The position numbers and the translations under genes were made by a program. The notes beneath the pieces were generated by a model. That model was given only the letters and a program-made list of their open reading frames with translations, did no database searches and was not told where the DNA came from. From assembly GCA_030621685.1 (NCBI GenBank), contig JAUXHF010000154.1, positions 1-5,180 on the forward strand: a DNA stretch of 5,180 bases, written 5' to 3'. Positions 1 to 5,180 of this stretch are shown in pieces (position 1 is the first letter of the stretch; each line of letters opens with the position of its first letter). Source of the stretch: Spirochaetota bacterium (GTDB taxonomy: Bacteria; Spirochaetota; UBA12135; COTS27).

Positions 1-504
1 GCCTATTTGCGGCAAGTGGAGCGGCTTTTTCTTGAAAGTCCGTGCATCGTGGTAAGCATTGTTCGCTTGGGAGGATTAATAGGGAAGCAGCGCTATCCTG
101 GGCGCTTTCTCAGAAGTAAACTGAAGAGAAGCCTAATCCACAATCTCAATTCAAAGGCAGGCAAGGCAGTGCCAAGCAAAACTGTCTTAGCAAAAAAAAT
201 AGCTTTGCCAGAGGCAGAGTCTCCTGTGAACCTGATTCATGTTGAAGATGCTAGCCAGCTTTGCTTGGCGCTGCTTAAGAAAAACAAGCAAGAAGCAGAG
301 ATTATTAATGGCGTAGCGCCTAGCCATCCTACAAAAGGAGATTTCTATAAAGAAGCTGCAAGATGCTTGGGGCTTCTGGTGCCAATATTTGAAAGTGTAG
401 CAGGAGAGGCAGTGGGGAAAATTGTCTGCAGTGAAAAAGCGGAAAGGCTGATTAAGTTTCGCTTCCCCGATATGCTCAAGGCGCCTCACGATGAGAATTT
501 TTAA
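1..504 (+). CDS. NAD(P)-dependent epimerase/dehydratase-like SDR protein, YeeZ type (5' partial)
   Basis: The reading frame is open from base 1, so the gene begins to the left of the window. A TTG at base 7 is a possible codon to start from, but the residues before it (A-Y) continue the family pattern, so it is probably internal. About 167 residues are visible. RLGGLIG at roughly 22-28 followed by YPGRFL, PVNLIHVED at roughly 75-83 and HPTKGDFY at roughly 109-116 match the C-terminal substrate-binding half of extended short-chain dehydrogenases of the YeeZ group. The N-terminal Rossmann glycine motif and the catalytic Tyr-x-x-x-Lys would lie upstream and cannot be checked. The substrate of this group is not established, so no reaction is assigned. 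The gene ends normally with TAA and converges with the metallophosphoesterase gene 103 bases away. Family placement is fairly sure; function is unknown. Confidence 0.82.
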   Translation, partial: AYLRQVERLFLESPCIVVSIVRLGGLIGKQRYPGRFLRSKLKRSLIHNLNSKAGKAVPSKTVLAKKIALPEAESPVNLIHVEDASQLCLALLKKNKQEAEIINGVAPSHPTKGDFYKEAARCLGLLVPIFESVAGEAVGKIVCSEKAERLIKFRFPDMLKAPHDENF

Positions 505-548
505 GGCATCGTTTTTTTCAGCTAAGCGTAGTTAAGCGATGTATGTAA

Positions 549-565
549 GGCGTTAACGTTAAGCC
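549..565. terminator. Weak imperfect hairpin between convergent genes, possible terminator
   Basis: In the 103-base gap between two convergent genes, GGC and GCC flank the perfect palindrome TTAACGTTAA (553-562), with one unpaired G. As a hairpin it would have a GGC/GCC plus TTA/TAA stem and an ACGT loop. On the + strand a T-rich stretch follows only about 15 bases later (around 580-590), and on the - strand no T run follows directly. It is therefore a poor fit to a classical intrinsic terminator. Its placement is the main support. Confidence 0.25.
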
Positions 566-607
566 AGTCTTGAAAGCATTGTTTTTATTTTGAGCGTTTA
601 GCTTTGC

Positions 608-1765
608 CTACACCCATACAAAGTTTTTAATGTCTAGGGTTTTTTCTCCTGAATAACGATAGGCACATAGATGCCCGCCATGAGCATGAGCTGCAGAATA
701 ATCTAGGCAGGCAAGGTTGTTCTTAAGCAAACTAGGATCATCTTCTAAGCGTAGCCAGTAATGGCCAATGAACAATGGCTTTTCCGATGAATCATAGCCA
801 TGAAATTTGTGTTTTATACTAAAGAAAAGCTCGGGAGAGAGGGTTTTTTTAAATTTAGATATAAAGAGATCTTTCTCTTTTTGGGGAAGAAAGAAGTAAT
901 CTTTTAAAATGTTGTCTAAACTTGGCATGGCTTGAGAAGCCCCCTGTTTCCAGCCTACAGTGCTAGAAGTATACTCAAGGATGGCAAGTGGGTTTTCCCA
1001 CCATTTCGTGCGGATATTTTTTCGTGTTATTTTTTGATTATCTTGAAAGCTTAGTTCATCAGGTAAGCTGAAACTAGGTCCCTTTATAATTTTTTCTAAG
1101 GCAGATTTTTCTTTAGGCAAAACATGCAAGCAGCTTAAGAACTCTGGAGAAATCCGCCCGGCCTTGTTTTTAAGGTAGCTTGAGTTTTGTAAGATAGCTA
1201 ATGAATCTTTATGCCAGCAAGCATGAACAAGGCGAAAGGCATCTAACTCTAAATAGAAGGGTAGTGAGTAAAACCAATCTTCAAAGGTTTTTCTTGTGTC
1301 TTTTTGAGCAAGGTTTAGGTTTAGGGCTTCGAATTCGGCTACTGTTTTTTTTATTTCAAAAGAATTTTTAGGAGTATGCGGCCTTATATAATTTTGTTCT
1401 GTGTTTTTCGTGACAGGCATCGTTAGGGGCTTCTTTGAATTTGAAACGATGTTCTTCTGGGTAGCATGAAAGGCTAGGTAGTTAAATTCATGATTTCCGA
1501 GTATAGCCTTTGCTCCGGCCTCATCGCACATGTTTTTTACAATAGTTAGCGTACGCAATATGTGGTCGCCACGGTCAATATAATCTCCTAAGAAACAAGC
1601 CCGCCGCTTGGGGTGGCGGTATATGGGATGCTTTTCATCAGCAGTATTTTCATATCCCATTTTCAGCAAGAGAGCCTCTAGCTTTATGGCTTCGCCGTGT
1701 ATATCGCCTATGATATCCCAATATTCTGCTACGGGCTTTTGTTTGTAGCGAGCTTGGCTTAACAT
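608..1765 (-). CDS. Calcineurin-like metallophosphoesterase (PPP/diadenosine tetraphosphatase-like)
   Basis: This 385-residue protein carries the full set of dinuclear-metal motifs of the PPP phosphatase family: GDIHG at 20-24, GDYIDRG at 60-66, GNHE at 90-93, the metal-ligand histidine in VHACW (H181) and GHYW at 334-337. Near the C-terminus, CLDYSA (353-358) followed by GGHLCAYRYSGE matches the end of bacterial PrpA/ApaH-like phosphatases. Such enzymes hydrolyse phosphoesters, either phosphoproteins or dinucleoside polyphosphates; the substrate cannot be told from sequence. The protein is longer than compact PPP enzymes because of stretches at about 105-160 and 200-325 with no motif I recognise. 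No signal peptide or membrane segment is evident, so it is probably cytoplasmic. The ATG is supported by a good Shine-Dalgarno and places the first motif 20 residues in. The gene is divergent from purD and convergent with the SDR gene, so it is probably transcribed alone. Confidence 0.88.
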   Translation of the reverse strand: MLSQARYKQKPVAEYWDIIGDIHGEAIKLEALLLKMGYENTADEKHPIYRHPKRRACFLGDYIDRGDHILRTLTIVKNMCDEAGAKAILGNHEFNYLAFHATQKNIVSNSKKPLTMPVTKNTEQNYIRPHTPKNSFEIKKTVAEFEALNLNLAQKDTRKTFEDWFYSLPFYLELDAFRLVHACWHKDSLAILQNSSYLKNKAGRISPEFLSCLHVLPKEKSALEKIIKGPSFSLPDELSFQDNQKITRKNIRTKWWENPLAILEYTSSTVGWKQGASQAMPSLDNILKDYFFLPQKEKDLFISKFKKTLSPELFFSIKHKFHGYDSSEKPLFIGHYWLRLEDDPSLLKNNLACLDYSAAHAHGGHLCAYRYSGEKTLDIKNFVWV

Positions 1766-1770
1766 AGGAC

Positions 1771-1777
1771 TTTCCTC
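1771..1777 (-). promoter_or_regulatory. Ribosome binding site of the metallophosphoesterase gene
   Basis: On the - strand GAGGAAA lies just upstream of the ATG at 1765, with the AGGA core seven bases from it. This is the only clear Shine-Dalgarno sequence among the three starts visible in the window, and it fixes the start of this gene. Confidence 0.7.
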
Positions 1778-1891
1778 ATAAGACCCAATACTTTTCTAGT
1801 ATTTCCTGTGTTATATTTGCTATGTTTCATGTCTTATCTTTCTAATAAGTAGTGCTAGCCATAACTATTAAAAGAGATATTCATAGCACTA

Positions 1892-1917
1892 TATAATAAT
1901 ACTGTATAATAATACTG
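1892..1917. repeat. Perfect 13-base tandem duplication carrying TATAAT boxes
   Basis: The sequence TATAATAATACTG occurs twice head to tail (1892-1904 and 1905-1917), and a partial third copy (TATA, 1918-1921) follows. Each full copy begins with a consensus -10 hexamer on the + strand. It lies 118-143 bases before the purD start. It may be a duplicated promoter element, or simply a slippage product in AT-rich DNA. Confidence 0.9.
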
Positions 1918-2034
1918 TATAGCATGTTTATGTTGAAAATAATCCTATAATTTTCATGATTTTTCGTGGTGTAAATCGTGGCATAAAATATAGCTGAATA
2001 TCTATTATTAAAAACATAAAAACGTAAAAATAGT

Positions 2035-3363
2035 ATGAAAGTCTTAGTTTTGGGAAGCGGCGGCCGTGAGCATGCCTTAGCAAAAAAATTAGCAGAGAGC
2101 CGGCGGGTAAGCCGCGTTTTTGTATGCCCTGGCAATGCTGGCATTCCTGAAACAGCTGGCTCTGGTAAAATACAAAGGAAGGGCTTGTTTAACAGTTTTA
2201 GCATGTCACCGCCATTCGCAGAGCTTACAACATGGGCAAAGGCAGAAGACATTAAACTTGTGGTAATAGGTCCCGAGGATTATTTAAGCCTTGGCATGGC
2301 CGATGCCTTTAGGCAAGCAGGAATTCCTGTTTTCGGGCATAGCCAAGCGGCTACGCAGCTAGAATCCTCAAAACTGTTTGCCAAAAAACTGATGAAAAAA
2401 ATTGGGATTCCTACGGCAAAGTACAAGGAAATTAATAGTTTTGAGGAAGGCATGAAATGCATCGGAGAATTCAGCTACAGCTACGGCTACCCACTGGTGC
2501 TGAAAGCCGATGGGCTATGCGCCGGCAAGGGTGTCATTCTTGCCCATACGCCCAGCGAGGCCGAGGCGGCTTTACAGGTTTATTATAAAGAAAAACGATT
2601 TGGCAAGGCTGGCCAAACTGTTCTCGTAGAAGAATTTCTTGAGGGAAGAGAAGTATCGGTGATGGCGTTAACCGATGGCACATGCCTTAAGCTCTTGCCA
2701 GCATCAGAAGACCATAAGCGCTTATTGGATGATGACCGTGGCCCCAACACCGGTGGCATGGGCGTGTATACGCCAGTAGCGTTTCTTAGCGATGAGGACC
2801 TTGTGCATCTGGAAAAAAATGTTCTGATGCCCGTAATTTCAGAGATGCAAAAAATGGGACTAACACTTTGTGGCCTGCTTTATGCTGGGTTTATGAAAAC
2901 ATCGGGGGGCTATAAAGTATTAGAATTTAATGTAAGGTTTGGCGATCCGGAAACTCAATGCGTGCTTCCGCTTTTTGAAGAAGATTTATTTGAATGCATG
3001 CTTTTGGCGACGCGGGGAGAGCTAGCATCGCTAGCCTTAAAACCTAATCTTGCTAAAGAAAACAGCAGCTCTTTGGCTGCGGTAACGGTAGTGCTGGCCA
3101 GTCAGGGCTATCCTTTAAACCCTATAACCAATAGGGTTATCTTGGGTGTGGAAAACGTGCAAGACTCAGAGGTCTTTCATGCGGCTACGGGGCTAAACAA
3201 AGAGGCTAAGTTTGTTAGTAGTGGCGGCCGGGTTTTGAGTCTTACTGCTAAGGGGGCTAATTTGCAGGAAGCCAGAGAGCGCGTATATGCTGATGTGAAA
3301 AAAATTCAGTTTGAAGGAATGCAGTATCGCAGCGATATTGCTCTAAAAGGCATAGAAACGTAG
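2035..3363 (+). CDS. purD: Phosphoribosylamine--glycine ligase (GAR synthetase)
   Basis: PurD catalyses the ATP-dependent joining of glycine to phosphoribosylamine, the second step of de novo purine synthesis, in the cytoplasm. The 442-residue protein aligns throughout with the family (usually about 420-430): GSGGREHA at 7-14 opening the N-domain, GPED at 79-82, LESSK at 109-113 opening the ATP-grasp region, KADGLCAGKGV at 157-167, DHKR at 226-229, GPNTGGMG at 236-243 and EFNVRFGDPETQ at 297-308, followed by the C-domain with SGGRVLSLTA. The extra length seems to lie around residues 41-60. The usual Pro in the 'vfGP' motif is His (FGH, 100-102), which is an uncommon variant. An in-frame stop at 2017-2019 with no start codon in between fixes the ATG, although no Shine-Dalgarno is visible. 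The gene stands alone, with no other pur gene in the window, and ends just before the repeat array. Confidence 0.97.
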   Translation: MKVLVLGSGGREHALAKKLAESRRVSRVFVCPGNAGIPETAGSGKIQRKGLFNSFSMSPPFAELTTWAKAEDIKLVVIGPEDYLSLGMADAFRQAGIPVFGHSQAATQLESSKLFAKKLMKKIGIPTAKYKEINSFEEGMKCIGEFSYSYGYPLVLKADGLCAGKGVILAHTPSEAEAALQVYYKEKRFGKAGQTVLVEEFLEGREVSVMALTDGTCLKLLPASEDHKRLLDDDRGPNTGGMGVYTPVAFLSDEDLVHLEKNVLMPVISEMQKMGLTLCGLLYAGFMKTSGGYKVLEFNVRFGDPETQCVLPLFEEDLFECMLLATRGELASLALKPNLAKENSSSLAAVTVVLASQGYPLNPITNRVILGVENVQDSEVFHAATGLNKEAKFVSSGGRVLSLTAKGANLQEARERVYADVKKIQFEGMQYRSDIALKGIET

Positions 3364-3379
3364 ATCTGTAACAAGCTTA

Positions 3380-3693
3380 TTTTCTTACTAAGACAGCGAC
3401 TACGGCATTGCGGCGACTGCGGCAGCTAGAGTTTTTTTTCTGAATCCTGATTTTCTGCGAAGATGGCGACTGCGGCGCTGCCACAGCTAGAACTTTTTTT
3501 TCTGAAGCCTGATTTTCTGCTAAGATGGCGACTACGGCGCTGCCGCAGCTAGAGTTTTTTTTCTGAATTCTGATTTTCTGCGAAGATGGCGACTGCGGCG
3601 CTGCCGCAGCTAGAGCTTTTTTTTTCTAAAAATTACTTTCTTACTAAGGCGGCGACTACAGCAGCTAGAACTTTTTTTTCTGAAACATTTTGA
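3380..3693. repeat. Tandem array of ~61-base repeats derived from the 3' end of the DHH gene
   Basis: Five related units lie head to tail: about 3380-3450, 3451-3512, 3513-3573, 3574-3632, and a shorter fifth at 3636-3693 inside the DHH coding sequence. The landmark CAGCTAGA recurs at 3423, 3484, 3546, 3607 and 3662, giving spacings of 61, 62, 61 and 55. A typical unit on the + strand runs TTTTCTGCGAAGATGGCGAC, then a GC-rich hairpin, CAGCTAGA, a run of eight or nine T, and CTGAA. Units 2-4 are nearly identical to each other. Unit 1 and the coding copy share a different end (TTTCTTACTAAG). The period is not a multiple of three, and stops interrupt the frames, so the array is not coding apart from the fifth unit. 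It fills nearly all of the 269 bases between purD and the DHH gene. Confidence 0.93.
3593..3625 (+). terminator. Hairpin plus T9 tract in repeat unit 4, possible purD terminator
   Basis: CTGCGGC (3593-3599), loop GCT and GCCGCAG (3603-3609) form a perfect seven-base-pair stem. It is followed after seven bases by nine T (3617-3625). Units 2 (stem 3471-3487) and 3 (3533-3549) have the same arrangement with one C-A mismatch in the + strand stem. The seven-base spacer between stem and T run is longer than in a classical intrinsic terminator, so activity is uncertain. The position downstream of purD fits. Confidence 0.4.
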
Positions 3694-4679
3694 TGAAAAA
3701 CCCCGGCAGCGGCAGTGAAATGCCCGCCGCCACTGCCAAGGGGGGCTAGGGCCTTTCGCAGTTTAATGCCAAGATTGGCAGAGCTTTTTTGGGCACGTAG
3801 CGAAATTCTTCCCATTTCTCCGCTTTTTTTCATGGATACCACAGCAGCCTCTACGCCTTCCATGCAGGCAAAGTTTTCAGCTACTAAGTGTAGCAGATGG
3901 GCAGAATTCTGCTGCCCTAAGGCACAATAAAGAACTTTCTTTTGAATCTTATAGGAACGTAACCCTTTTTTAAGCATAGAGTAATAGTCCTTCGAGCGTT
4001 TTACGTTACGAATATAAGCCAGCTTCTTAAAATTTATATAAGGCGTAATTTTTTTGTAGAGCTCTATATCGCTATCCGCATATTCCCGAGTAAGATAATG
4101 AGTTTCGGCTAGTAAAGAATAGGCATAGGCGGTGGCTATGTTTTCATGAATTACTGTTGCTACTGTTTTTTTTGAAGTTAAACTAAGCAGGAAGTCCATA
4201 AGAATAGAGGCCGTGGTGGCAGCCTTCGGCTCTAAACACCAAAAGCTTTTTTGCTCTGTTATATTTTCTTGCATGGCCTTAGATGCTTTTGAAGACGTCA
4301 AGCTGGGCTTAGGAGGAGGGGTTACTTGCCTATGAACATGATGGTCAATAACAACATGCACATGTTCATTTTCTTTAAAGGGATTATTCGTCATATGCGG
4401 CTGGCAATCCACTAAGGCACGAATTCCATGCTGGGATAAGCTGAACTTTGAATGATCTACTAAGGGTATGCCTAAAGATTTCGCCATAAGCTGATTTTCT
4501 CTCCGTCCCAGTTTTCCGCTTATCAAAATAGTAGAGCGTAGGGAAAAAAAACTGGCAATCCGCTGCAAAATCAAGGCCGAAGCCATAGAATCGGGGTCAG
4601 GATTAATATGCATATAAATAGCTAGCTCGCCAGCCCCTTTAAGAATTTTTTTTAGTTCGCGTTTTTTTTGATCATCCAC
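3633..4679 (-). CDS. DHH/DHHA1 phosphoesterase, NrnA-like
   Basis: This 348-residue protein has the two-domain layout of the DHH family. The N-terminal catalytic domain shows HINPDPDSMASA at 24-35 (usual motif N-x-D-x-D-x-x-x-S), D91 in VDCQPH and the name-giving DHH at 112-114, which bind divalent metals. The C-terminal DHHA1 domain has GSGGGHFTAAAG at 315-326. Relatives of this length include NrnA, which degrades nano-RNA and dephosphorylates pAp, as well as cyclic-dinucleotide and RecJ-like enzymes. The exact substrate is not settled by sequence, so no symbol is given. The start is GTG (4677-4679); a stop two codons upstream leaves no ordinary earlier start, and no Shine-Dalgarno is visible. 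The last 16 codons or so belong to a repeat unit that recurs four more times beyond the stop. The gene follows thiG in the same direction after 126 bases. Confidence 0.87.
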   Translation of the reverse strand: MDDQKKRELKKILKGAGELAIYMHINPDPDSMASALILQRIASFFSLRSTILISGKLGRRENQLMAKSLGIPLVDHSKFSLSQHGIRALVDCQPHMTNNPFKENEHVHVVIDHHVHRQVTPPPKPSLTSSKASKAMQENITEQKSFWCLEPKAATTASILMDFLLSLTSKKTVATVIHENIATAYAYSLLAETHYLTREYADSDIELYKKITPYINFKKLAYIRNVKRSKDYYSMLKKGLRSYKIQKKVLYCALGQQNSAHLLHLVAENFACMEGVEAAVVSMKKSGEMGRISLRAQKSSANLGIKLRKALAPLGSGGGHFTAAAGVFHQNVSEKKVLAAVVAALVRK

Positions 4680-4805
4680 AATTTAAAGAAAGCTATATAA
4701 AGAAGGTATAGAATAAGAATAAAATAAAAAATACGAATAAGAACAAATAGCATTGGATAGGATTTCATCAATATCCAAATAACTGCGTTTTCCCTGCTTT
4801 TCTAA
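4680..4805. other. Intergenic gap between thiG and the DHH gene, with an inverted repeat
   Basis: This 126-base gap lies between two - strand genes. TTGGATA (4753-4759) and TATCCAA (4772-4778) form a perfect seven-base inverted repeat with a 12-base loop just after the thiG stop. On the - strand moderately T-rich sequence follows, so it could attenuate or end thiG transcription, but the stem is weak. GAATAAGAA occurs twice (4711-4719 and 4735-4743) in an A-rich stretch that could hold a promoter for the DHH gene. No convincing -35/-10 pair was found. Confidence 0.35.
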
Positions 4806-5180
4806 TTAACTTTGGCTATTTAAGAATCCGGTGAGCGGCGATGAAGCCGAGGCGCTCGTACTGGGGCTGGCAAGTTTCGATAAAAAAGCCTTTCTGCCAG
4901 CTAAGACAGCTAGCCTGAAGGCCGCAGCTGATAAGACGGGGAAATGAGCAGTAGCAATAGCCGTGTTGACTAAAACGGCATCGGCGCCGCATTCCATAGC
5001 TAAGGCGGCATGCGAGGGAGCACCAATGCCAGCATCTATGACCACAGGCACGCTGGCCTCATCAATAATGATGCGTAGCTGATCGATGGTTTTAAGCCCG
5101 CGGTTTGTGCCAATGGGCGAGCCAAGCGGCATGACAGCCGCCGCGCCAACTTCTTCAAGCCGTTTCGCTAAAACAGGGTC
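4806..5180 (-). CDS. thiG: Thiazole synthase, C-terminal half (5' end outside window)
   Basis: ThiG condenses deoxyxylulose 5-phosphate, dehydroglycine and ThiS-thiocarboxylate sulfur into the thiazole phosphate moiety of thiamine. The frame is open to the right edge, so 124 C-terminal residues of a protein usually about 255-265 long are visible. The edge residues DPVLAKRLEEVGAAAV lead into MPLGSPIGTNRGL, then VPVVIDAGIGAPSHAALAMECGADAV and LVNTAIA, the phosphate-binding and barrel-closing strands of the family. SASASSPLTGF near the end matches the usual ThiG terminus. The catalytic lysine that forms the Schiff base lies upstream, beyond the window. An internal ATG at 5132 begins within the conserved MPLG motif and is not the start. 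Other thi genes may lie to the right; none is visible here. Confidence 0.95.
   Translation of the reverse strand, partial: DPVLAKRLEEVGAAAVMPLGSPIGTNRGLKTIDQLRIIIDEASVPVVIDAGIGAPSHAALAMECGADAVLVNTAIATAHFPVLSAAAFRLAVLAGRKAFLSKLASPSTSASASSPLTGFLNSQS

Larger units (their letters stand above)
1766..2034. promoter_or_regulatory. Divergent AT-rich intergenic region with presumed promoters for the metallophosphoesterase gene and purD
   Basis: This 269-base gap separates two divergently transcribed genes, so it should hold a promoter for each. It is strongly AT-rich. On the + strand TATAAT occurs at 1892-1897, 1905-1910 and 1946-1951. None has a good TTGACA at 16-18 bases; the nearest is TTCATA at 1880-1885, 19 bases before the second box. 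I recognise no riboswitch, PurR operator or PurBox. The last 30 bases before purD are A-rich and lack a Shine-Dalgarno. An antisense open frame that crosses from here into purD is not credible as a gene. Confidence 0.5.

Noticed and set aside
187..489. 100-codon open frame on the - strand inside the SDR gene
   Set aside because: It is antisense to conserved SDR motifs, with a Cys/Phe-rich composition typical of a shadow frame.
1933..1951. TTGAAA (1933-1938) with TATAAT (1946-1951) as a purD promoter
   Set aside because: The two hexamers are only seven bases apart, far too close for a sigma-70 promoter.
1766..2034. Purine riboswitch or PurR/PurBox operator upstream of purD
   Set aside because: None of the conserved core sequences of these elements could be found by eye on either strand.
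1881..2252. 123-codon open frame on the - strand across the promoter region and the purD 5' end
   Set aside because: It overlaps conserved purD coding sequence on the other strand; its end is low-complexity Ile/Tyr/Asn from AT-rich DNA and it matches no family I know.
3380..3632. CRISPR-like array
   Set aside because: The units are contiguous and nearly identical over their whole length, with no unique spacers, and they derive from the adjacent gene end; no cas genes are nearby.
3380..3632. A small repetitive protein encoded by the array
   Set aside because: The 61/62-base period is not a multiple of three and in-frame stops occur within units, so no frame runs through the array.
3715..3930. 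71-codon open frame on the + strand inside the DHH gene
   Set aside because: It lies antisense to the conserved DHHA1 domain and has no recognisable motif; it is a shadow of the real gene.

Overview
The window is an ordinary bacterial chromosomal segment, moderately AT-rich by eye (composition not computed). It holds three complete genes and two genes cut by the window edges. From left to right they are: the C-terminal part of a YeeZ-like SDR/epimerase protein (+, bases 1-504), a PPP-type calcineurin-like metallophosphoesterase (-, 608-1765), purD (+, 2035-3363), a DHH/DHHA1 phosphoesterase of the NrnA type (-, 3633-4679), and the C-terminal half of thiG (-, 4806 to the right edge). Nothing here identifies the organism firmly. 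The SDR fragment resembles forms I associate with Gammaproteobacteria, but that is a recollection of motif style and not a search result. No phage, transposon, CRISPR, rRNA or tRNA features were seen.

Layout: the SDR gene and the metallophosphoesterase converge on a 103-base gap with a weak hairpin. The metallophosphoesterase and purD diverge from a 269-base, very AT-rich gap that must hold both promoters and contains a perfect 13-base tandem duplication carrying two TATAAT boxes. purD and the DHH gene converge on a 269-base gap that is almost entirely a tandem repeat array. thiG and the DHH gene run in the same direction, 126 bases apart, and could be one transcript.

The most unusual element is the purD/DHH intergenic array at about 3380-3632. 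It consists of four imperfect units of about 61 bases, and a fifth, shorter copy is the coding 3' end of the DHH gene itself (3636-3693). The array therefore appears to have grown from the end of that gene. Units 2-4 carry a short GC hairpin followed, seven bases later on the + strand, by a run of eight or nine T, so the array may double as a set of terminators for purD. The outermost copy still carries a near-copy of the DHH gene's last codons and stop.

Functionally the genes are metabolic housekeeping and do not form one evident pathway: purine synthesis (purD), thiamine thiazole synthesis (thiG), turnover of nucleotide or phosphorylated compounds (DHH and PPP-like phosphatases), and an uncharacterised SDR. 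I see no defence, toxin or secretion system.
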